This document shows positions 35,156 through 47,416 of a stretch of 64,000 bases of DNA, piece after piece (position 1 is the stretch's first letter; the number at the start of each line of letters is the position of its first letter). The position numbers were made by a program, and so were the translations under genes. The stretch comes from Desulfovibrio sp. GTDB taxonomy: Bacteria; Desulfobacterota; Desulfovibrionia; Desulfovibrionales; Desulfovibrionaceae. The DNA lies in assembly GCA_024699605.1 (NCBI GenBank), contig JAILPJ010000101.1:1-64000 (forward strand). Reading direction: 5' to 3'. The notes below the pieces were generated by a model, which saw only the letters and a program-made list of their open reading frames with translations, was not told the DNA's origin and searched no databases.

Positions 35156-38100
35156 TTAGCGGTCAAGGTCGGCTAACAGCGGTTTTTCCTGCAGCATGTC
35201 CAGGAATTTGTCCGGCTTTTCCTTTTGGTCAGGCACCACGATGCTGCCATTGACATAGTCGCGGTAGCCTGTGCCAGCAGGAATGAGACGACCCACAATA
35301 ACATTTTCCTTAAGACCGCGGAGTTTATCGATCTTGCCTTTGAGAGAGGCTTCGGTCAGCACCTTGGTTGTCTCCTGGAAGGAGGCTGCTGAGATAAAGG
35401 ATGTGGTCGAAAGCGAGGCCTGTGTGATACCCAAAACCAGAGGCTCTGCCGTGGCCGGTTGCCGGCCTTCAGCGATGGCCTTTTTGTTTTCGATCTTGAA
35501 GTCGCTTTTATCGACCTGTTCTCCCTCAAGCATAGTTGTCCCGCCTGAGTCGAGCACAGTAACCTTCTTGAGCATTTGACGCACAATGGTTTCAATATGC
35601 TTATCGTCGATGGCCACACCCTGACAACGATAGACACTCTGAATTTCATCGACCAGATAGCGGGCAAGGTATTTTTCGCCCTTGGTACGCAAAATATCGG
35701 GCAATTCAGGATAGCCTTCGGTTAAGGGATCGCCGGCATCGATGAAGTCGCCGTCAGCCACAGTAATGCGTTTCCCCTTGGGAATCAGGTATTCCCGTTC
35801 GTCGCCAATTTCAGGACGTACGATCAACTTGCGCTTGCCTTTGGCATCAGGCGCATACATCACCGTACCGGTAATATCCGAAACAACGGCAATGTCCTTG
35901 GGCTTTCTGGCTTCAAAGAGCTCAGCCACGCGCGGGAGACCACCAACGATATCCTTGGTTTTGGAGGTTTCGCGAGGACGTCTGGCTATGGGTTCACCGA
36001 CTTCGATGCGATCACCGTCCTTGACCATGATAATGGCGCCCACAGGGAGAAAATAGGTGGCGTCGGAATTCATGGCACCGTGTGAGGATTTTTTGACATT
36101 GCCTTCTTCATCGCAGATGGAGATGGCGGGTTTGAAGTTAGTGGAACGGTATTCCATGATGGTCAGCGAGGTGGAGCTGGTGATCTCGTCGGTCTGCTCC
36201 TGGACGGTCTTGCCCTCGATAATGTGGGTGAATTTGACGAAACCTTCTTCTTCGGAAATGAAGGGCTCGTTGGAGGAATCCCATTCAGCCAGGACCGTGT
36301 CCTTGTTGATCTGCTGATTATCGGTGACCATGAGGCGAGAGCCGTTGGGCAGAACGTATTTTTCACATTCACGACCCTGGGGATCCACAATGGTGACATG
36401 GCCGCTTTTGCCCAGGACGATCTGTGTGCCGTCCTTGCGGGTCACGGTCCGTACTCTGTGCAGATGCACACGGCCGGCGTTTTGCGCTTTGTACTTGCTC
36501 AGCTCCAAGGTATTGGAAGCGGTACCACCGATGTGGAAAGTGCGCATGGTCAGCTGTGTACCCGGTTCACCAATGGACTGGGCCGCAATGATGCCCACGG
36601 TTTCGCCAATGTTCACGAGATTGCCACGGGCTAAGTCGCGGCCATAGCACATGGCGCAGATGCCGCGCTCGGACTGGCAGGTCAGAGGAGACCGCACGGT
36701 TACGGAACTGATACCCAGGGATTCAATCAGCTGGGCTTCCTTCTCCGTGATCAGGGTATTTTCTGGTAAAAGAACAGTTTTGGAATCCTTGGGATCAAGG
36801 ATGGGATAGAGCAGAACACGGCCCACCAAACGCTCGGAAAGGGTGACCTTGACGTCGGCACCTTCCTTGATGGGAGTCAGCTCCACACCGTTGACGGTTT
36901 TGCAGTCGTGCTCGGAGACAATCACATCCTGTACGACGTCCACCAAGCGGCGGGTCAGATAGCCTGAGTTTGCGGTCTTCAAGGCCGTATCGGCAAGACC
37001 CTTGCGGGCTCCGTGGGTGGAAGTAAAGTACTGTAAGACCGAGAGCCCTTCGCGGAAGGAAGAAGTGATGGGCGTTTCAATGATTTCACCGTTTGGCTTG
37101 GCCATCAATCCGCGCATACCGGCCAGCTGGCGCATTTGTTCCGCATTGCCTCGGGCACCGGAATTGCTCATCATGAAGATGGGGTTGAAGCTGTCGTCTT
37201 CGGCCCGCTCGATCACCTTGCCTTCGGCGTCTTTCTTGGTCCTTCTGTCCTTGGAGATTTCCTTCATCATTTCTTTGGAAATATCCTGAGTGGTTTTGGT
37301 CCAGACGTCGATGACCTTATTGCGTTTTTCGCTCTTGGTGATGTTACCGTCCTGGTACTGACGCTCAATTTCATCAACCTCATTCATTGAGGTCTCAAGA
37401 ATGTCCTTTTTGCGTGCCGGGATAGTCATATCCTTGAGGCCAATGGTGATACCGGCACGTGTGGCGAATTCGTAGCCCAGATCCTTGATCTTGTCACAGA
37501 GAATGACCGTGGCTTTGATGCCGAAACTGCGGTAGGCCGTATCCACCAATTTGCCGATGGCTTTTTTGGTCAGCACTTTGTTGACATTTTCAAAGGGCAT
37601 TTCCGGCGGCAGAATATTGCTGACAAGGACGCGGCCTGGCGTTGTTTCAATCAGCTCTTCGCCTTCCTTCATACGCACCTTGATTTTGGCATGCAGGGAG
37701 ACCTGCCCGGCATCATAGGCCGCTTCCACTTCCCAGGGAGCACAGAAGACCATGCCTTCGCCTTTTTCAAAGCTGCGAGCGCAGGTCATGTAGTAGAGAC
37801 CGAGCACGATATCCTGAGAGGGGACAATGACGGGGCTGCCATTGGCCGGAGAAAGAATGTTGTTGGTGCTCATCATCAGCACACGGCATTCAATCTGCGC
37901 TTCCACTGAGAGGGGGATGTGCACGGCCATCTGGTCGCCGTCAAAGTCAGCATTGTAGGCTGTGCAGACGAGCGGATGGAGACGGATGGCCTTGCCTTCA
38001 ACGAGCAGGGGCTCAAAAGCCTGGATGCCCAGTCTGTGCAGAGTAGGGGCGCGGTTTAAGAGAATGGGGTATTCACGCACAACTTCTGAGAGAATATCCC

Positions 38101-39346
38101 AGACCACCAGCTCTTCCCGTTCCACCATCTTCTTGGCGCTCTTGATGGTGGAGGCATGACCGCGCTTTTCCAGCTCCGAATAGATGAAGGGTTTGAAGAG
38201 CTCAAGGGCCATTTTCTTGGGCAGGCCGCATTGATGCAGTTTCAGATAAGGGCCAACAGTGATTACCGAACGGCCAGAGTAGTCGACACGCTTACCCAGA
38301 AGGTTCTGACGGAAACGGCCCTGCTTGCCCTTGATCATGTCGGACAAGGATTTCAGAGGCCGGCCATTGGTCCCGGAAATAGCCCGACCACGGCGGCCGT
38401 TGTCGAAGAGTGCATCCACAGCTTCCTGCAGCATGCGCTTTTCGTTGCGGATGATGATTTCCGGAGCCCCCAGATCAATCAGACGTTTTAAGCGGTTGTT
38501 GCGGTTGATGACACGTCTGTAGAGATCGTTGAGATCCGAGGTCGCAAAACGGCCGCCATCCAGAGGCACGAGAGGTCTGAGTTCCGGGGGAATAACGGGA
38601 ATGACCTCGAGAATCATCCATTCCGGATTATTGTGCGACTCGAGAAAGGCTTCAACGATTTTCAGGCGTTTGGTGATCTTTTTCTTTTTGGTGGCACTCT
38701 TGGTTGTTTCACTTTCGTTGCGCAGATCTTCTCTGAGTTTTTCAAGATCCAGCTCTTCCAAAAGCTTGCGCACCGCTTCAGCGCCCATGCCCACTTCCAG
38801 AGCCTCTTCACTGCCGTAGCGTTCCACATACTGCAGATAGAGATCTTCTGAGATGACCTGCTGTTTTTGCAGATTGGTCTTGCCGGGATCAAGCACCACA
38901 TAGGAGTCGAAATAGAGAACCTTTTCCAGATCGGCCATGGTGATGTCGAGCAGTGTGCCAATCTTGGAAGGGAGGGTTTTTAGAAACCAGATATGTGCCA
39001 CCGGAGCCGCAAGTTCAATATGTCCCATGCGCTCACGGCGTACCTTGGAGGCAATGACTTCAACACCGCACTTTTCGCAGACAATACCGCGGTGCTTCAT
39101 GCGCTTGTATTTGCCGCAATTGCATTCGTAGTCCTTTACGGGGCCGAAGATCTTTGCGCAGAACAGACCATCACGTTCCGGTTTGAACGTGCGGTAGTTG
39201 ATGGTTTCGGGCTTCTTGACTTCACCGTAGGACCATTCTCGGATGACTTCAGGTGAGGCCAGCGAAATCTGTATGGCGGTCAGATTCTTGATATTGGAGA
39301 CACTGTTGTTCATTCCGCGCGCTGTAAAGAGTTCATCAAGGCTCAT
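35156..39346 (-). CDS. rpoC: RNA polymerase subunit beta'
   Basis: 1396 residues. The catalytic Mg motif [12 protein letters not shown] lies near residue 457-468; the N-terminal zinc site is [19 protein letters not shown] (about residues 69-87), and the second Cys cluster is [15 protein letters not shown]. Start at 39346 ([11 protein letters not shown]) is preferred because AAGGAACT stands just upstream; nine extra codons lie before it. It follows rpoB by 55 nt. Confidence 0.98.
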   Translation of the reverse strand: MSLDELFTARGMNNSVSNIKNLTAIQISLASPEVIREWSYGEVKKPETINYRTFKPERDGLFCAKIFGPVKDYECNCGKYKRMKHRGIVCEKCGVEVIASKVRRERMGHIELAAPVAHIWFLKTLPSKIGTLLDITMADLEKVLYFDSYVVLDPGKTNLQKQQVISEDLYLQYVERYGSEEALEVGMGAEAVRKLLEELDLEKLREDLRNESETTKSATKKKKITKRLKIVEAFLESHNNPEWMILEVIPVIPPELRPLVPLDGGRFATSDLNDLYRRVINRNNRLKRLIDLGAPEIIIRNEKRMLQEAVDALFDNGRRGRAISGTNGRPLKSLSDMIKGKQGRFRQNLLGKRVDYSGRSVITVGPYLKLHQCGLPKKMALELFKPFIYSELEKRGHASTIKSAKKMVEREELVVWDILSEVVREYPILLNRAPTLHRLGIQAFEPLLVEGKAIRLHPLVCTAYNADFDGDQMAVHIPLSVEAQIECRVLMMSTNNILSPANGSPVIVPSQDIVLGLYYMTCARSFEKGEGMVFCAPWEVEAAYDAGQVSLHAKIKVRMKEGEELIETTPGRVLVSNILPPEMPFENVNKVLTKKAIGKLVDTAYRSFGIKATVILCDKIKDLGYEFATRAGITIGLKDMTIPARKKDILETSMNEVDEIERQYQDGNITKSEKRNKVIDVWTKTTQDISKEMMKEISKDRRTKKDAEGKVIERAEDDSFNPIFMMSNSGARGNAEQMRQLAGMRGLMAKPNGEIIETPITSSFREGLSVLQYFTSTHGARKGLADTALKTANSGYLTRRLVDVVQDVIVSEHDCKTVNGVELTPIKEGADVKVTLSERLVGRVLLYPILDPKDSKTVLLPENTLITEKEAQLIESLGISSVTVRSPLTCQSERGICAMCYGRDLARGNLVNIGETVGIIAAQSIGEPGTQLTMRTFHIGGTASNTLELSKYKAQNAGRVHLHRVRTVTRKDGTQIVLGKSGHVTIVDPQGRECEKYVLPNGSRLMVTDNQQINKDTVLAEWDSSNEPFISEEEGFVKFTHIIEGKTVQEQTDEITSSTSLTIMEYRSTNFKPAISICDEEGNVKKSSHGAMNSDATYFLPVGAIIMVKDGDRIEVGEPIARRPRETSKTKDIVGGLPRVAELFEARKPKDIAVVSDITGTVMYAPDAKGKRKLIVRPEIGDEREYLIPKGKRITVADGDFIDAGDPLTEGYPELPDILRTKGEKYLARYLVDEIQSVYRCQGVAIDDKHIETIVRQMLKKVTVLDSGGTTMLEGEQVDKSDFKIENKKAIAEGRQPATAEPLVLGITQASLSTTSFISAASFQETTKVLTEASLKGKIDKLRGLKENVIVGRLIPAGTGYRDYVNGSIVVPDQKEKPDKFLDMLQEKPLLADLDR

Positions 39347-39401
39347 AGTTCCTTCCTGTCTTGGAAAACTCAAAAAAAGCTGTTCTGTTCAGAGATGCCG
39401 G

Positions 39402-42400
39402 CTATTGCACAACAAAGTCTTTTTCGCCTGCTCCCAGACGCTTGGAGCTTTTCTTGTCTCCTTCCTCATGCAATTTGACATCAAGACCCAGGCTTTTCAG
39501 TTCCTGAACCAGCACGTTGAACGATTCCGGCAGACCGGCCTCAAGGAAATTGTCTCCCTTGACAATTTTTTCGTACATTTTCACGCGGCCTGTGACGTCG
39601 TCCGATTTGACGGTGAGAAACTCTTGCAAGAGATAGGCCGCACCATAGGCTTCCAGAGCCCAGACTTCCATTTCGCCGAGTCTCTGGCCACCGAATTGGG
39701 CTTTGCCGCCCAGAGGTTGCTGCGTGACAAGAGAGTAGGGACCAGTGGATCTGGCGTGAATTTTCTCGTCAACCAGATGGTGCAGTTTAAGCATATACAT
39801 GACGCCCGTGGTCACCCTGTTTTCAAAGGGCATGCCCGTACGTCCGTCATAGAGCTGGGTTTTGCCGTCGTTGTCCAGATGTGCCTTATCCATCCAGCCC
39901 CAGATTTCTTCCTCGGTGGCACTGTCGAAGACCGGTGTGCGCGTAACAATACCTTTTTTCAGGCGTTTCACGCTTTCCCTGAATTCTTCGTCGTCCATGT
40001 CGTCCACCAAAGCGTCAATTTCCGGTGAAGCAAAGATATCCTTGACTTCTTGCCGCACGACCTTCAGCGCCTCGCCGCTGTCAATGAGCGTGGCCAACAT
40101 GCGGCCCAATTCTTTGGCTCCCCAGCCCAGATGGGTTTCCATGATCTGACCAATGTTCATACGCGAAGGCACACCCAGGGGATTGAGCACAATGTCCACG
40201 GGACGGCCGTCCTTGAAGAAGGGCATATCCTCTTCAGGCAGAATGCAGCTTACGACACCCTTGTTGCCGTGGCGTCCAGCCATTTTATCGCCCACGGAGA
40301 GCTTCCGCTTGATGGCCACATGCACCTTGACCATCTTGATGACGCCAGGGGCCAGGTCATCACCTTCGGAAATTTTGCCGCGCTTGGACTCGTAGATGTT
40401 TTGGATAAAGGCGACCTGCTTATCGTATTCATCGAGAATCTTGGCGACAGCGTCATTGGTCTCACGGCTTTTGAAGAGACCGGCAAATTTTTTGACCGGT
40501 ATCTGCTTGAGCTGTGCTTCATCAATGACACTGCCGGCTTCCACGAGGACTTCGCCTTTTTTCTTGCCGGTGACGGTCACGCTGACTTGCTTGCCTTTGA
40601 CCAGTGGCAAAAGGCGTTCCTTGGTCCGTTCTCCCAGGGCCTTGAGATGCCCTTCTTCCTTACGGTCCAAGAGCTCACGCTCGTAGCGTTCGATCTCGTG
40701 GGTGCGCTGATCTTTGTCCTTTTCACCAGAGCTGCGCCTGTTGAAAACCTTGACATCGATGACCGTTCCTTCCACTCCCGGCGGAACTTTCAGCGAACTG
40801 TTCTTCACGTCTCTGGCTTTTTCGCCGAAAATAGCCCGCAAGAGTTTTTCTTCAGGCGTAAGCTGCGTTTCACCCTTGGGCGTGATTTTGCCCACGAGAA
40901 TGTCCTCGGGTTTGACCGCAGCACCAATGCGAATAATGCCGCTTTCATCGAGATTGCGCAGCATATCGTCACCTACGTTGGGAATGTCGCAGGTGATTTC
41001 TTCCGGCCCGAGTTTGGTGTCGCGCGCCACCACTTCGAATTCTTCAATGTGGATGGAGGTGAAGGTGTCGTCGCGTACGGTTTTTTCTGAAATCAGAATG
41101 GAGTCTTCATAGTTGTAGCCGCACCAGGGCATGAAGGCGACCACGAGGTTTTTGCCGAGCGCCAGCACACCTTCATCAATACCAGGTCCATCGGCCAGAA
41201 TCTGACCTTTTTTGACCTCCTGGCCGGGATAGCACGTGGGTTTCTGTCCGAAGCAGGTATTCTGATTGCTCTTGTGGAATTTGAGCAGATCGTAGCCCTT
41301 GACACCGCCCTGTTCTGGGAAGGCTCCTTCATCATAGGCCACCACAATACGGTCGGCGTCCACATATTGCACATGTCCGGAGTAGGGGGCGACAATGCAG
41401 GCCCCTGAATCGCGCGCCACGTCCACTTCCATGCCCGTGCCCACCAGGGGTTTTTCACTGCGTAACAGGGGCACTGCCTGACGCTGCATATTACTGCCCA
41501 TCAGAGCTCGGTTGGCGTCATCGTGTTCAAGAAAGGGAATCAGCGCAGCCGAAATGGAAACCATCTGGCTCGGAGAAATGTCCATCAGCGTAACGTCGCT
41601 GCGGCGTTTCATTTCCACTTCGCCCTTGACCCGGGCTGTGACAAATTCGTCAATCAAATTGCCCTGTTCGTCAAGGCGTACGTCGGCCTGGGCCACAACC
41701 TGCTTTTCGTCCTCATTGGAGGCATCGAGATTGACGATTTCATCGGTCACATGACAGTCACGCACCACACGGTAGGGTGTTTCAATAAAACCGAAATCAT
41801 TGACCCTGGCGAAGGTCGTGAGTGAGACAATCAGGCCGATGTTCGGACCTTCTGGGGTTTCAATGGGGCAGATACGGCCATAGTGAGAAGTGTGCACGTC
41901 GCGAACTTCAAAACCCGCACGCTCGCGTGTCAGACCGCCAGGACCCAGAGCGGAGAGACGGCGCTTGTGCGTGACTTCGGAAAGGGCATTGGTCTGGTCC
42001 ATGAACTGCGAAAGCTGCGAGGTGCCAAAAAATTCCTTGAGCACGGCTCCCACGGGCTTGGGATTGATCAGATCGTGAGGCATGAGCTGGGTGCTTTCCT
42101 GCACGTTCATGCGTTCTTTGATGGCACGCTCCATACGCACCAGACCAATACGATACTGATTTTCAACCAGTTCACCCACCAAGCGCACGCGCCGGTTGCC
42201 CAGATGATCGATATCGTCTGCCGGACCGTGGCTGTCTTTCAAATCCACCAGGGCTTTGATGGCAATCAGAATGTCTTCATCGCGCAGCGTGCGTACGGTT
42301 TTGAGTGCCTCACTCTCCTTTTTGGAAAGGCCGTTGTCCAGATGCAGACGCTGGGTCAGCTTGTAGCGACCAACCAGAGAGAGGTCGTAGTACATCTCAT

Positions 42401-43577
42401 TGCGGAAGAGATTGTCAAAAAAGCTTGCGGCAATCTCTGGTGTCGGCGGGGATGAGGGACGCAGCCTGCGATAGATTTCTTCCTGGGCTTTCAGCGTATC
42501 TTCAATGTGGTCGAGCATCAGGGTGTCGCGAATGGACGAAGAGGTATCTGTACCTTGCGTGTGCAGGACCGTGATCTCAGAAAAGCCGATTTCCCGAATG
42601 CGTTCGAGAATCACCGGCGTAATCTCTTCGGCGGTTCTGGCCACAATCTCGCCGGTATTCTCATCCACAAGGTCGCGCGCCAAGAACATGCCAATCAGCG
42701 CATCGGGATTGACCTCAATTTTGCTGATGCCACTTTCGATAATGCGGTTCCATTTGCCGCGCGTGATCTCTTTGCCCGCCTTGACCAGAACTTTGCCCTC
42801 ACTGTTGACAATGTTGGCAAAGGCCGGTTCTTTGCGGAAGAGATGTTTCTCCACACGCCAGAACAGACGGGCGTCGGTGGTCAGTTCATAGGTCTCGGTT
42901 TTGTAGAAATAATCGAGAATTTCCTGGTCGGACATGCCCATGGCCTTGAAGAGAATGGTCGCGGGCATTTTTCTCCGGCGGTCAATGCGCACATAGAGAA
43001 TGTCCTTATGGTCGAAGTCGAAGTCCAGCCAGGATCCACGCATGGGGATAATGCGGCAGGAGTAGAGAAATTTATGACTTGAGTGTGTTTTGCCCTCGTC
43101 GTGTTCAAAGATGATGCCTGGCGAGCGCTGCAGCTGATTGACAATGACGCGTTCGGTACCATTAATGATGAACGTACCTTTTTCCGTCATCAGGGGGATG
43201 GTGCCGAAGTAGATGTCCTGTTCCTTGATGTCTCTTGGCGTTTTGGTGCCAGTGGTGTCGTCGACATCATAGAGCACCAGACGCACATGGATGCGTAGAG
43301 GCGCTTCGTAGGTCAGTCCTTTGGTAATGCACTCGGGAATGTCGTACTTGGGTTCTTGAATTTCATATTTGACAAATTCAAGACTGGATGTGCCATTAAA
43401 ATCTTCAATGGGGAAAACTGTATGGAAAACGCCTTCAAGACCAATGGTCTTGTCGCGCTTTTCGGTAGGCACGCCTTCCTGAAGAAATTTTTTGTAGGAA
43501 TCAATCTGAAGCGTCAGTAAATGCGGAATGGGAACAGAAACTTTGATCTTGCCGAACTGCTTGGTAAGCTGCCGCAT
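39402..43577 (-). CDS. rpoB: RNA polymerase subunit beta
   Basis: 1391 residues. Typical blocks include the rifampicin-region sequence [20 protein letters not shown] and [20 protein letters not shown] (about residues 518-560), and [15 protein letters not shown]. The rifampicin region looks wild type (Asp, His and Ser positions kept). ATG at 43577 has GAGG 5 nt upstream; GTG at 43583 is less likely. It lies downstream of rplL across a terminator-like hairpin. Confidence 0.98.
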   Translation of the reverse strand: MRQLTKQFGKIKVSVPIPHLLTLQIDSYKKFLQEGVPTEKRDKTIGLEGVFHTVFPIEDFNGTSSLEFVKYEIQEPKYDIPECITKGLTYEAPLRIHVRLVLYDVDDTTGTKTPRDIKEQDIYFGTIPLMTEKGTFIINGTERVIVNQLQRSPGIIFEHDEGKTHSSHKFLYSCRIIPMRGSWLDFDFDHKDILYVRIDRRRKMPATILFKAMGMSDQEILDYFYKTETYELTTDARLFWRVEKHLFRKEPAFANIVNSEGKVLVKAGKEITRGKWNRIIESGISKIEVNPDALIGMFLARDLVDENTGEIVARTAEEITPVILERIREIGFSEITVLHTQGTDTSSSIRDTLMLDHIEDTLKAQEEIYRRLRPSSPPTPEIAASFFDNLFRNEMYYDLSLVGRYKLTQRLHLDNGLSKKESEALKTVRTLRDEDILIAIKALVDLKDSHGPADDIDHLGNRRVRLVGELVENQYRIGLVRMERAIKERMNVQESTQLMPHDLINPKPVGAVLKEFFGTSQLSQFMDQTNALSEVTHKRRLSALGPGGLTRERAGFEVRDVHTSHYGRICPIETPEGPNIGLIVSLTTFARVNDFGFIETPYRVVRDCHVTDEIVNLDASNEDEKQVVAQADVRLDEQGNLIDEFVTARVKGEVEMKRRSDVTLMDISPSQMVSISAALIPFLEHDDANRALMGSNMQRQAVPLLRSEKPLVGTGMEVDVARDSGACIVAPYSGHVQYVDADRIVVAYDEGAFPEQGGVKGYDLLKFHKSNQNTCFGQKPTCYPGQEVKKGQILADGPGIDEGVLALGKNLVVAFMPWCGYNYEDSILISEKTVRDDTFTSIHIEEFEVVARDTKLGPEEITCDIPNVGDDMLRNLDESGIIRIGAAVKPEDILVGKITPKGETQLTPEEKLLRAIFGEKARDVKNSSLKVPPGVEGTVIDVKVFNRRSSGEKDKDQRTHEIERYERELLDRKEEGHLKALGERTKERLLPLVKGKQVSVTVTGKKKGEVLVEAGSVIDEAQLKQIPVKKFAGLFKSRETNDAVAKILDEYDKQVAFIQNIYESKRGKISEGDDLAPGVIKMVKVHVAIKRKLSVGDKMAGRHGNKGVVSCILPEEDMPFFKDGRPVDIVLNPLGVPSRMNIGQIMETHLGWGAKELGRMLATLIDSGEALKVVRQEVKDIFASPEIDALVDDMDDEEFRESVKRLKKGIVTRTPVFDSATEEEIWGWMDKAHLDNDGKTQLYDGRTGMPFENRVTTGVMYMLKLHHLVDEKIHARSTGPYSLVTQQPLGGKAQFGGQRLGEMEVWALEAYGAAYLLQEFLTVKSDDVTGRVKMYEKIVKGDNFLEAGLPESFNVLVQELKSLGLDVKLHEEGDKKSSKRLGAGEKDFVVQ

Positions 43578-43744
43578 GAGCACCTCAAACAGGAAAAAAT
43601 GTTGGGAAGGGCCACGAACTTCACGGGCTTAGGGATGGTGGCAAAAGGCAGGAGAAAAATGACTACACTTGAATTTTTTACTTTACTTCATCGGATGGCA
43701 AATTGCAAGTACTTGAGTCAAATATTTGCCTGAGACGGGAAGAC

Positions 43745-43774
43745 AAAAAAAAAAGGCGGAACCTGAGTTCCGCC
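43745..43774 (-). terminator. Terminator/attenuator between rplL and rpoB
   Basis: Minus strand GGCGGAAC, CTCAG-type 4-nt loop, GTTCCGCC and ten T. It lies 21 nt after the rplL stop. In many bacteria partial termination here lowers rpoBC output relative to L7/L12; the same is inferred. No separate rpoB promoter is obvious in the remaining 160 bp. Confidence 0.88.
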
Positions 43775-43794
43775 AAAAAACTGGGTCAAAGACC

Positions 43795-44184
43795 TTACTT
43801 GAGTTCCACAACGGCGCCGGCTTCGGAAAGCTGCTTCTGAGCTTCTTCGGCTTCTTCCTTGGAAACGCCTTCCTTGATGGTCGCGGGGCAGCCGTCGACC
43901 TTGTCCTTGGCTTCCTTGAGGCCCAGGCTGGTCAGAGCACGCACAACCTTGATGACGTTGATCTTGTTGGGGCCCACTTCTTTGAGCACAACGTCGAATT
44001 CGGTCTTTTCTTCGGCCTGAGCACCACCGTCACCAGCGCCGGCCGGAGCGGCCACCATCATGGCAGCAGCGGGAGCCGCAGCGGAAACGCCAAATTTTTC
44101 CTCAAGTTCCTTGATGAATTCGGAAAGCTCGAGCACGGTCATATTGGAAATGAATTCAATAACTTCTTCTTTGGAAACAGCCAT
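43795..44184 (-). CDS. rplL: 50S ribosomal protein L7/L12
   Basis: 129 residues: N-terminal dimer domain ([20 protein letters not shown]), Ala/Gly hinge ([20 protein letters not shown], about residues 35-54) and the C-terminal [20 protein letters not shown] with [13 protein letters not shown]. It recruits translation factors. AGGAG precedes the start. Confidence 0.98.
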   Translation of the reverse strand: MAVSKEEVIEFISNMTVLELSEFIKELEEKFGVSAAAPAAAMMVAAPAGAGDGGAQAEEKTEFDVVLKEVGPNKINVIKVVRALTSLGLKEAKDKVDGCPATIKEGVSKEEAEEAQKQLSEAGAVVELK

Positions 44185-44237
44185 GGTTAACTCCTGAGAT
44201 TCACCTGAGCGGGTGGTAGTAAAATGGTTAAGGCGCT

Positions 44238-44762
44238 TTAGGCGGCTTGTTTCTTCTGCTCTTCAATGGCTTTCAGCGCATAGAGCAGGCCGCGCAGCAT
44301 GTTGGCAAAGAGCGAAACAAAATTGGTCGGAACAGCATTCATGGTTCCGAGCATCTGAGCCAGGAGCTGTTCGCGGCCAGGCAACTTGGACAGAGCCTCA
44401 ACTTGAGCCTTGTCCATGGGCTTGCCGTCAAGACTGGCGCATCTGACTGCGAAGAGCTGGCTGCTCTTTGCGAAATCCACAAGGGTTTTGGCAACCGCAA
44501 CCGGATCCTCATAACCAAGGGCAACACCTGTGTTCTCATGGAACTTGTCCTTGAGCACATCGTGGGTTGTGTCGGTAACAGCTATGCGGCCGAGAGTATT
44601 CTTGATGACGTGGTAATCGCCACCCGCTTTGTGAATATTGACTCTCAGATTCGTAAGCTCTTCAACCGTCATCCCTTTGAAGTCGGTTACGCAGGCAAAA
44701 GAAGCTTTCGTGGCCAGAGCCTTGAAGGCTTCAATGATTGCCGCTTTCCCAGATCTTTCCAT
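44238..44762 (-). CDS. rplJ: 50S ribosomal protein L10
   Basis: 174 residues from ATG 44762 ([20 protein letters not shown]), with the family motif [14 protein letters not shown] and a helical C-terminus that binds L7/L12 dimers. GAGG stands 6 nt before the start. An L10-type leader lies directly upstream. Confidence 0.97.
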   Translation of the reverse strand: MERSGKAAIIEAFKALATKASFACVTDFKGMTVEELTNLRVNIHKAGGDYHVIKNTLGRIAVTDTTHDVLKDKFHENTGVALGYEDPVAVAKTLVDFAKSSQLFAVRCASLDGKPMDKAQVEALSKLPGREQLLAQMLGTMNAVPTNFVSLFANMLRGLLYALKAIEEQKKQAA

Positions 44763-44774
44763 GTGAACCCTCAC

Positions 44775-44885
44775 ATGTTCAAAGTTCGTCGGATGAAATG
44801 CCTAGCCAAAGATTGTGTCTGGACAGGAAATTAAGCGTAATGCACCTGTCGTCTTCGACTGGAATTTCAGGACCTTTGCCGTATC
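44775..44885 (-). promoter_or_regulatory. Ribosomal L10 leader RNA
   Basis: In the 130 nt between rplA and rplJ the minus strand reads ACAGGTGCATTACGC, TTAATTTCCTGTCC: the ACAGG...CCTGT pairing and the TTAATTTCCTG block are typical of the L10 autoregulatory leader bound by the L10(L12) complex. It is recognised by motif, not by a covariance search. Confidence 0.7.
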
Positions 44886-44890
44886 TTGAA

Positions 44891-45598
44891 TTAGGCTTCA
44901 AGAAATTTCTTGACCTGGTTCATATCCACTTTAAATCCCGGGCCCATGGTTGTGGAAATAGACATGGTCAGCATATAGGTTCCCTTGGCCGCCTGCGGTT
45001 TGGCCTGATTGACGGCCTTGAGTAAGGCGCGCAGATTGCCCAGAATCTTTTCGGAACCAAAGGAAACTTTGCCCAGGGGGGCATGAAGAATGCCGGCTTT
45101 GTCGACTTTAAATTCGACACGTCCGGCTTTCAGTTCATTGATGGTTTTGGCGATATCCATGGTCACAGTGCCGGTTTTGGCATTGGGCATCAAACCGCGG
45201 GGACCGAGGATGCGGCCGACCTGTCCAACCAAAGCCATACAGTCCGGCGTTGCCACAGCAGCGTCGAAATCCAGGAAGCCTTCCTTGACTTTGGCCACCA
45301 GGTCTTCGGCTCCATAAATATCGGCACCGGCTTCTTTGGCCTCGTTCTGTTTTTCGCCTTTGCAGAATACCGCTACGCGTACACTTTTGCCCAGTCCGTG
45401 GGGCAGAGCAATGGCTCCGCGTACCATCTGATCAGAATATTTGGGATCAACTCCCAGACGCAGGGCCACATCGACAGTTTCGTCAAATTTGGCAAAAGCG
45501 CTGGAAAGGGATTTGGCAACCGCATCTTCCACACTGGAGCGTTCTTGCAGGGAAACGGATTTGATCGCTGTAAGAAATTTTTTTCCGTGTTTGGGCAT
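44891..45598 (-). CDS. rplA: 50S ribosomal protein L1
   Basis: 235 residues from ATG 45598 ([18 protein letters not shown]), AAGGA 7 nt upstream. Family signature [20 protein letters not shown] (about residues 126-145). L1 forms the mobile stalk at the E site. Confidence 0.97.
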   Translation of the reverse strand: MPKHGKKFLTAIKSVSLQERSSVEDAVAKSLSSAFAKFDETVDVALRLGVDPKYSDQMVRGAIALPHGLGKSVRVAVFCKGEKQNEAKEAGADIYGAEDLVAKVKEGFLDFDAAVATPDCMALVGQVGRILGPRGLMPNAKTGTVTMDIAKTINELKAGRVEFKVDKAGILHAPLGKVSFGSEKILGNLRALLKAVNQAKPQAAKGTYMLTMSISTTMGPGFKVDMNQVKKFLEA

Positions 45599-45717
45599 TT
45601 TGATTTCCTTGTCGTTTAAATCTCCTGCCACTGAAGCTCAGGGCAGTACAATTGATCTGCGAACTGAAGTCCTGCACGGAGGTTTGAAAACATGCCCCGC
45701 AACAGGTCTTGCCGACG

Positions 45718-46140
45718 CTACTTGACTTCAATGCCCATGCTGCGTGCTGTACCGGCAATGGACTTTACAGCGGACTCGAGATTCATGGCGTTGAGATCAG
45801 GAAGTTTGATCTTGGCGATTTCTTCGATCTGGGCCATGGAGAGGGATCCGACCTTCTTTTTATTGGGTTCGCCTGAACCTTTTTCGATTTTGGCGGCTTT
45901 CATGATCAAGACGGCTGCAGGCGGGGTCTTGGTGATGAAGGAAAAGGAACGGTCTGCATAGACCGTGATAACGACAGGAATAACCATGCCCTTTTGATCC
46001 TGCGTGCGGGCATTGAATTCCTTGCAGAAGCCCATGATATTTAGGCCGTGCTGACCAAGAGCAGGTCCAACCGGCGGGGAGGGATTGGCTGCTCCCGCCT
46101 GAATCTGCAGTTTGATTTTCGCTACTTCTTTCTTCGCCAT
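45718..46140 (-). CDS. rplK: 50S ribosomal protein L11
   Basis: 140 residues: [20 protein letters not shown], then [20 protein letters not shown], typical; the C-terminal domain includes [20 protein letters not shown]11 is part of the GTPase-associated centre. The 119-nt gap to rplA has no gene and may carry L1-responsive signals, which I cannot identify. Confidence 0.97.
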   Translation of the reverse strand: MAKKEVAKIKLQIQAGAANPSPPVGPALGQHGLNIMGFCKEFNARTQDQKGMVIPVVITVYADRSFSFITKTPPAAVLIMKAAKIEKGSGEPNKKKVGSLSMAQIEEIAKIKLPDLNAMNLESAVKSIAGTARSMGIEVK

Positions 46141-46176
46141 GATAGCTTATTCCTAATGACTGTATGGTTATGGGGC

Positions 46177-46812
46177 CTAGCCTCTTGAAACTTGCGCAAA
46201 GTCGAGTTCCATGGGCGTCTGCCGACCAAAAATGGTCAGAGAGACGGTTAATTTGCCCTTATCGTAATTGACTTCCTGCACCACAGCATTGAAGCCTCCG
46301 AACGGACCTTCAATGACGCGCACCTCTTCACCCGGCTCGTAACTGAACTTGGGTCTCGGCGTGTCCTGACTGGTCTTCATCAGATCCAGGATATGCTGAG
46401 CTTCACTATCGCGCATGGGCGCTGGGCGGTTTTTGCCGCCGATGAAGCCAGTGACCTTGGGGATAGACTGAACCAGATGCCAGGAGAGGTCTGTCATAAT
46501 CATGCGCACCAAAACATAGCCAGGATAGGACTTACGAGTGGTAGTGCGCTTTTGGCCGCCTTTGGCGACCTCAATGACTTTCTCTGTGGGCACGATGACT
46601 TCTTCGATGAGTCCTTGATCCTGTCCGGTACGCTTGAGCTCATTGATAGTCTTCTGCACGCGCTGCTCGTAGCCGGAATAGGTGTGCACAATATACCAGC
46701 GCGGCTTTCTGGAAGCTTCATCAGCGCTTTCGCTACTGGGCGCGCTCTCTTGCGAAACGTGCTCGGAAGCGTTCTCGTTGGCAAGGTTTTCCTTGATATC
46801 TGTATCGCTCAT
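46177..46812 (-). CDS. nusG: Transcription termination/antitermination factor NusG
   Basis: 211 residues. An acidic extension of about 36 residues precedes the NGN domain (RWYIVHTYSGYEQRVQKTIN). The hinge leads to the KOW domain (PGEEVRVIEGPFGGFNAVVQ). It links RNA polymerase with ribosome or Rho. GAGAGG lies upstream of the ATG. Confidence 0.96.
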   Translation of the reverse strand: MSDTDIKENLANENASEHVSQESAPSSESADEASRKPRWYIVHTYSGYEQRVQKTINELKRTGQDQGLIEEVIVPTEKVIEVAKGGQKRTTTRKSYPGYVLVRMIMTDLSWHLVQSIPKVTGFIGGKNRPAPMRDSEAQHILDLMKTSQDTPRPKFSYEPGEEVRVIEGPFGGFNAVVQEVNYDKGKLTVSLTIFGRQTPMELDFAQVSRG

Positions 46813-46828
46813 GGCATCCTCTCAGGCA

Positions 46829-47068
46829 CTAGGAAAGAACCGTTTTAATGAGACTCGACAGACCAAGATCCACGAGACCCAGAAGCACTGCCATGACGGC
46901 AACAAAACCCAAAACGGCCAATGAGGCTCTTTTAGTCTCCTTCAAGGTCGGCCAGGTTACCTTGCGGAGTTCCAGGCGCGAAGCCTCAACATATTGACTA
47001 AAGCGGCTGAAAACATTGGGGGTGCTGGCGTTCTTGACTTCAGAGGGCGTTGCCTGTTTTTTGGCCAT
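46829..47068 (-). CDS. secE: Protein translocase subunit SecE
   Basis: 79 residues, single-TM type: amphipathic segment QYVEASRLELRKVTWPTLKE (about residues 26-45) and membrane helix LAVLGFVAVMAVLLGLVDLG. Partner of SecY (23368). It lies 16 nt before nusG. Confidence 0.95.
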   Translation of the reverse strand: MAKKQATPSEVKNASTPNVFSRFSQYVEASRLELRKVTWPTLKETKRASLAVLGFVAVMAVLLGLVDLGLSSLIKTVLS

Positions 47069-47147
47069 GATCTATCCCGTCGTGAGAGTGGTTGTGAATA
47101 AAGACGGATTCCGGAGCTTGCCAACTGCAGAATTTCTGCAAAAAAAA

Positions 47148-47224
47148 TGGCAGGGCAGGAGGGATTCGAACCCCCAACTTGCGGTTTTGGAGACCGCCAC
47201 TCTAGCCGTTAGAGTTACTGCCCT
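47148..47224 (-). tRNA. tRNA-Trp (anticodon CCA)
   Basis: 77-nt cloverleaf with encoded CCA; anticodon stem GCGGT/ACCGC around CTCCAAA; T-loop GGTTCGAATCC. It lies between rpmG and secE, as commonly found in this group. An 11-bp hairpin (ACACTTGGAGG/CCTCCAAGTGT, 47229-47256) separates it from rpmG; it has no T tract and may be a processing site. Confidence 0.96.
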
Positions 47225-47261
47225 GCAGAACACTTGGAGGTTGCCCTCCAAGTGTCAATAT

Positions 47262-47411
47262 TTATTTGCTCTCGCGATGAAGTGTTACTTTCTTGTCCCA
47301 AGGACAATATTTCTTCACTTCAAGACGACCTGTTGTATTTTTCTTATTCTTCTGTGTACTGTAATTGCGCCGTTTGCATTCGGTGCAGGCAAGAAGGATA
47401 TTCACACGCAT
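47262..47411 (-). CDS. rpmG: 50S ribosomal protein L33
   Basis: 49 residues, read directly: [20 protein letters not shown] followed by [20 protein letters not shown]. Three of the four zinc-type Cys positions remain (CxxC, then CPWD in place of CPxC), so zinc binding is doubtful. It starts 5 nt after the tuf stop. The SD is weak. Confidence 0.95.
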   Translation of the reverse strand: MRVNILLACTECKRRNYSTQKNKKNTTGRLEVKKYCPWDKKVTLHRESK

Positions 47412-47416
47412 AGCAA

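Noticed and set aside
40050..41090. 346-codon plus-strand open frame opposite rpoB
   Set aside because: It is fully antisense to conserved rpoB sequence; its His/Phe-rich composition is what the complement of Glu/Asp/Lys-rich coding gives.
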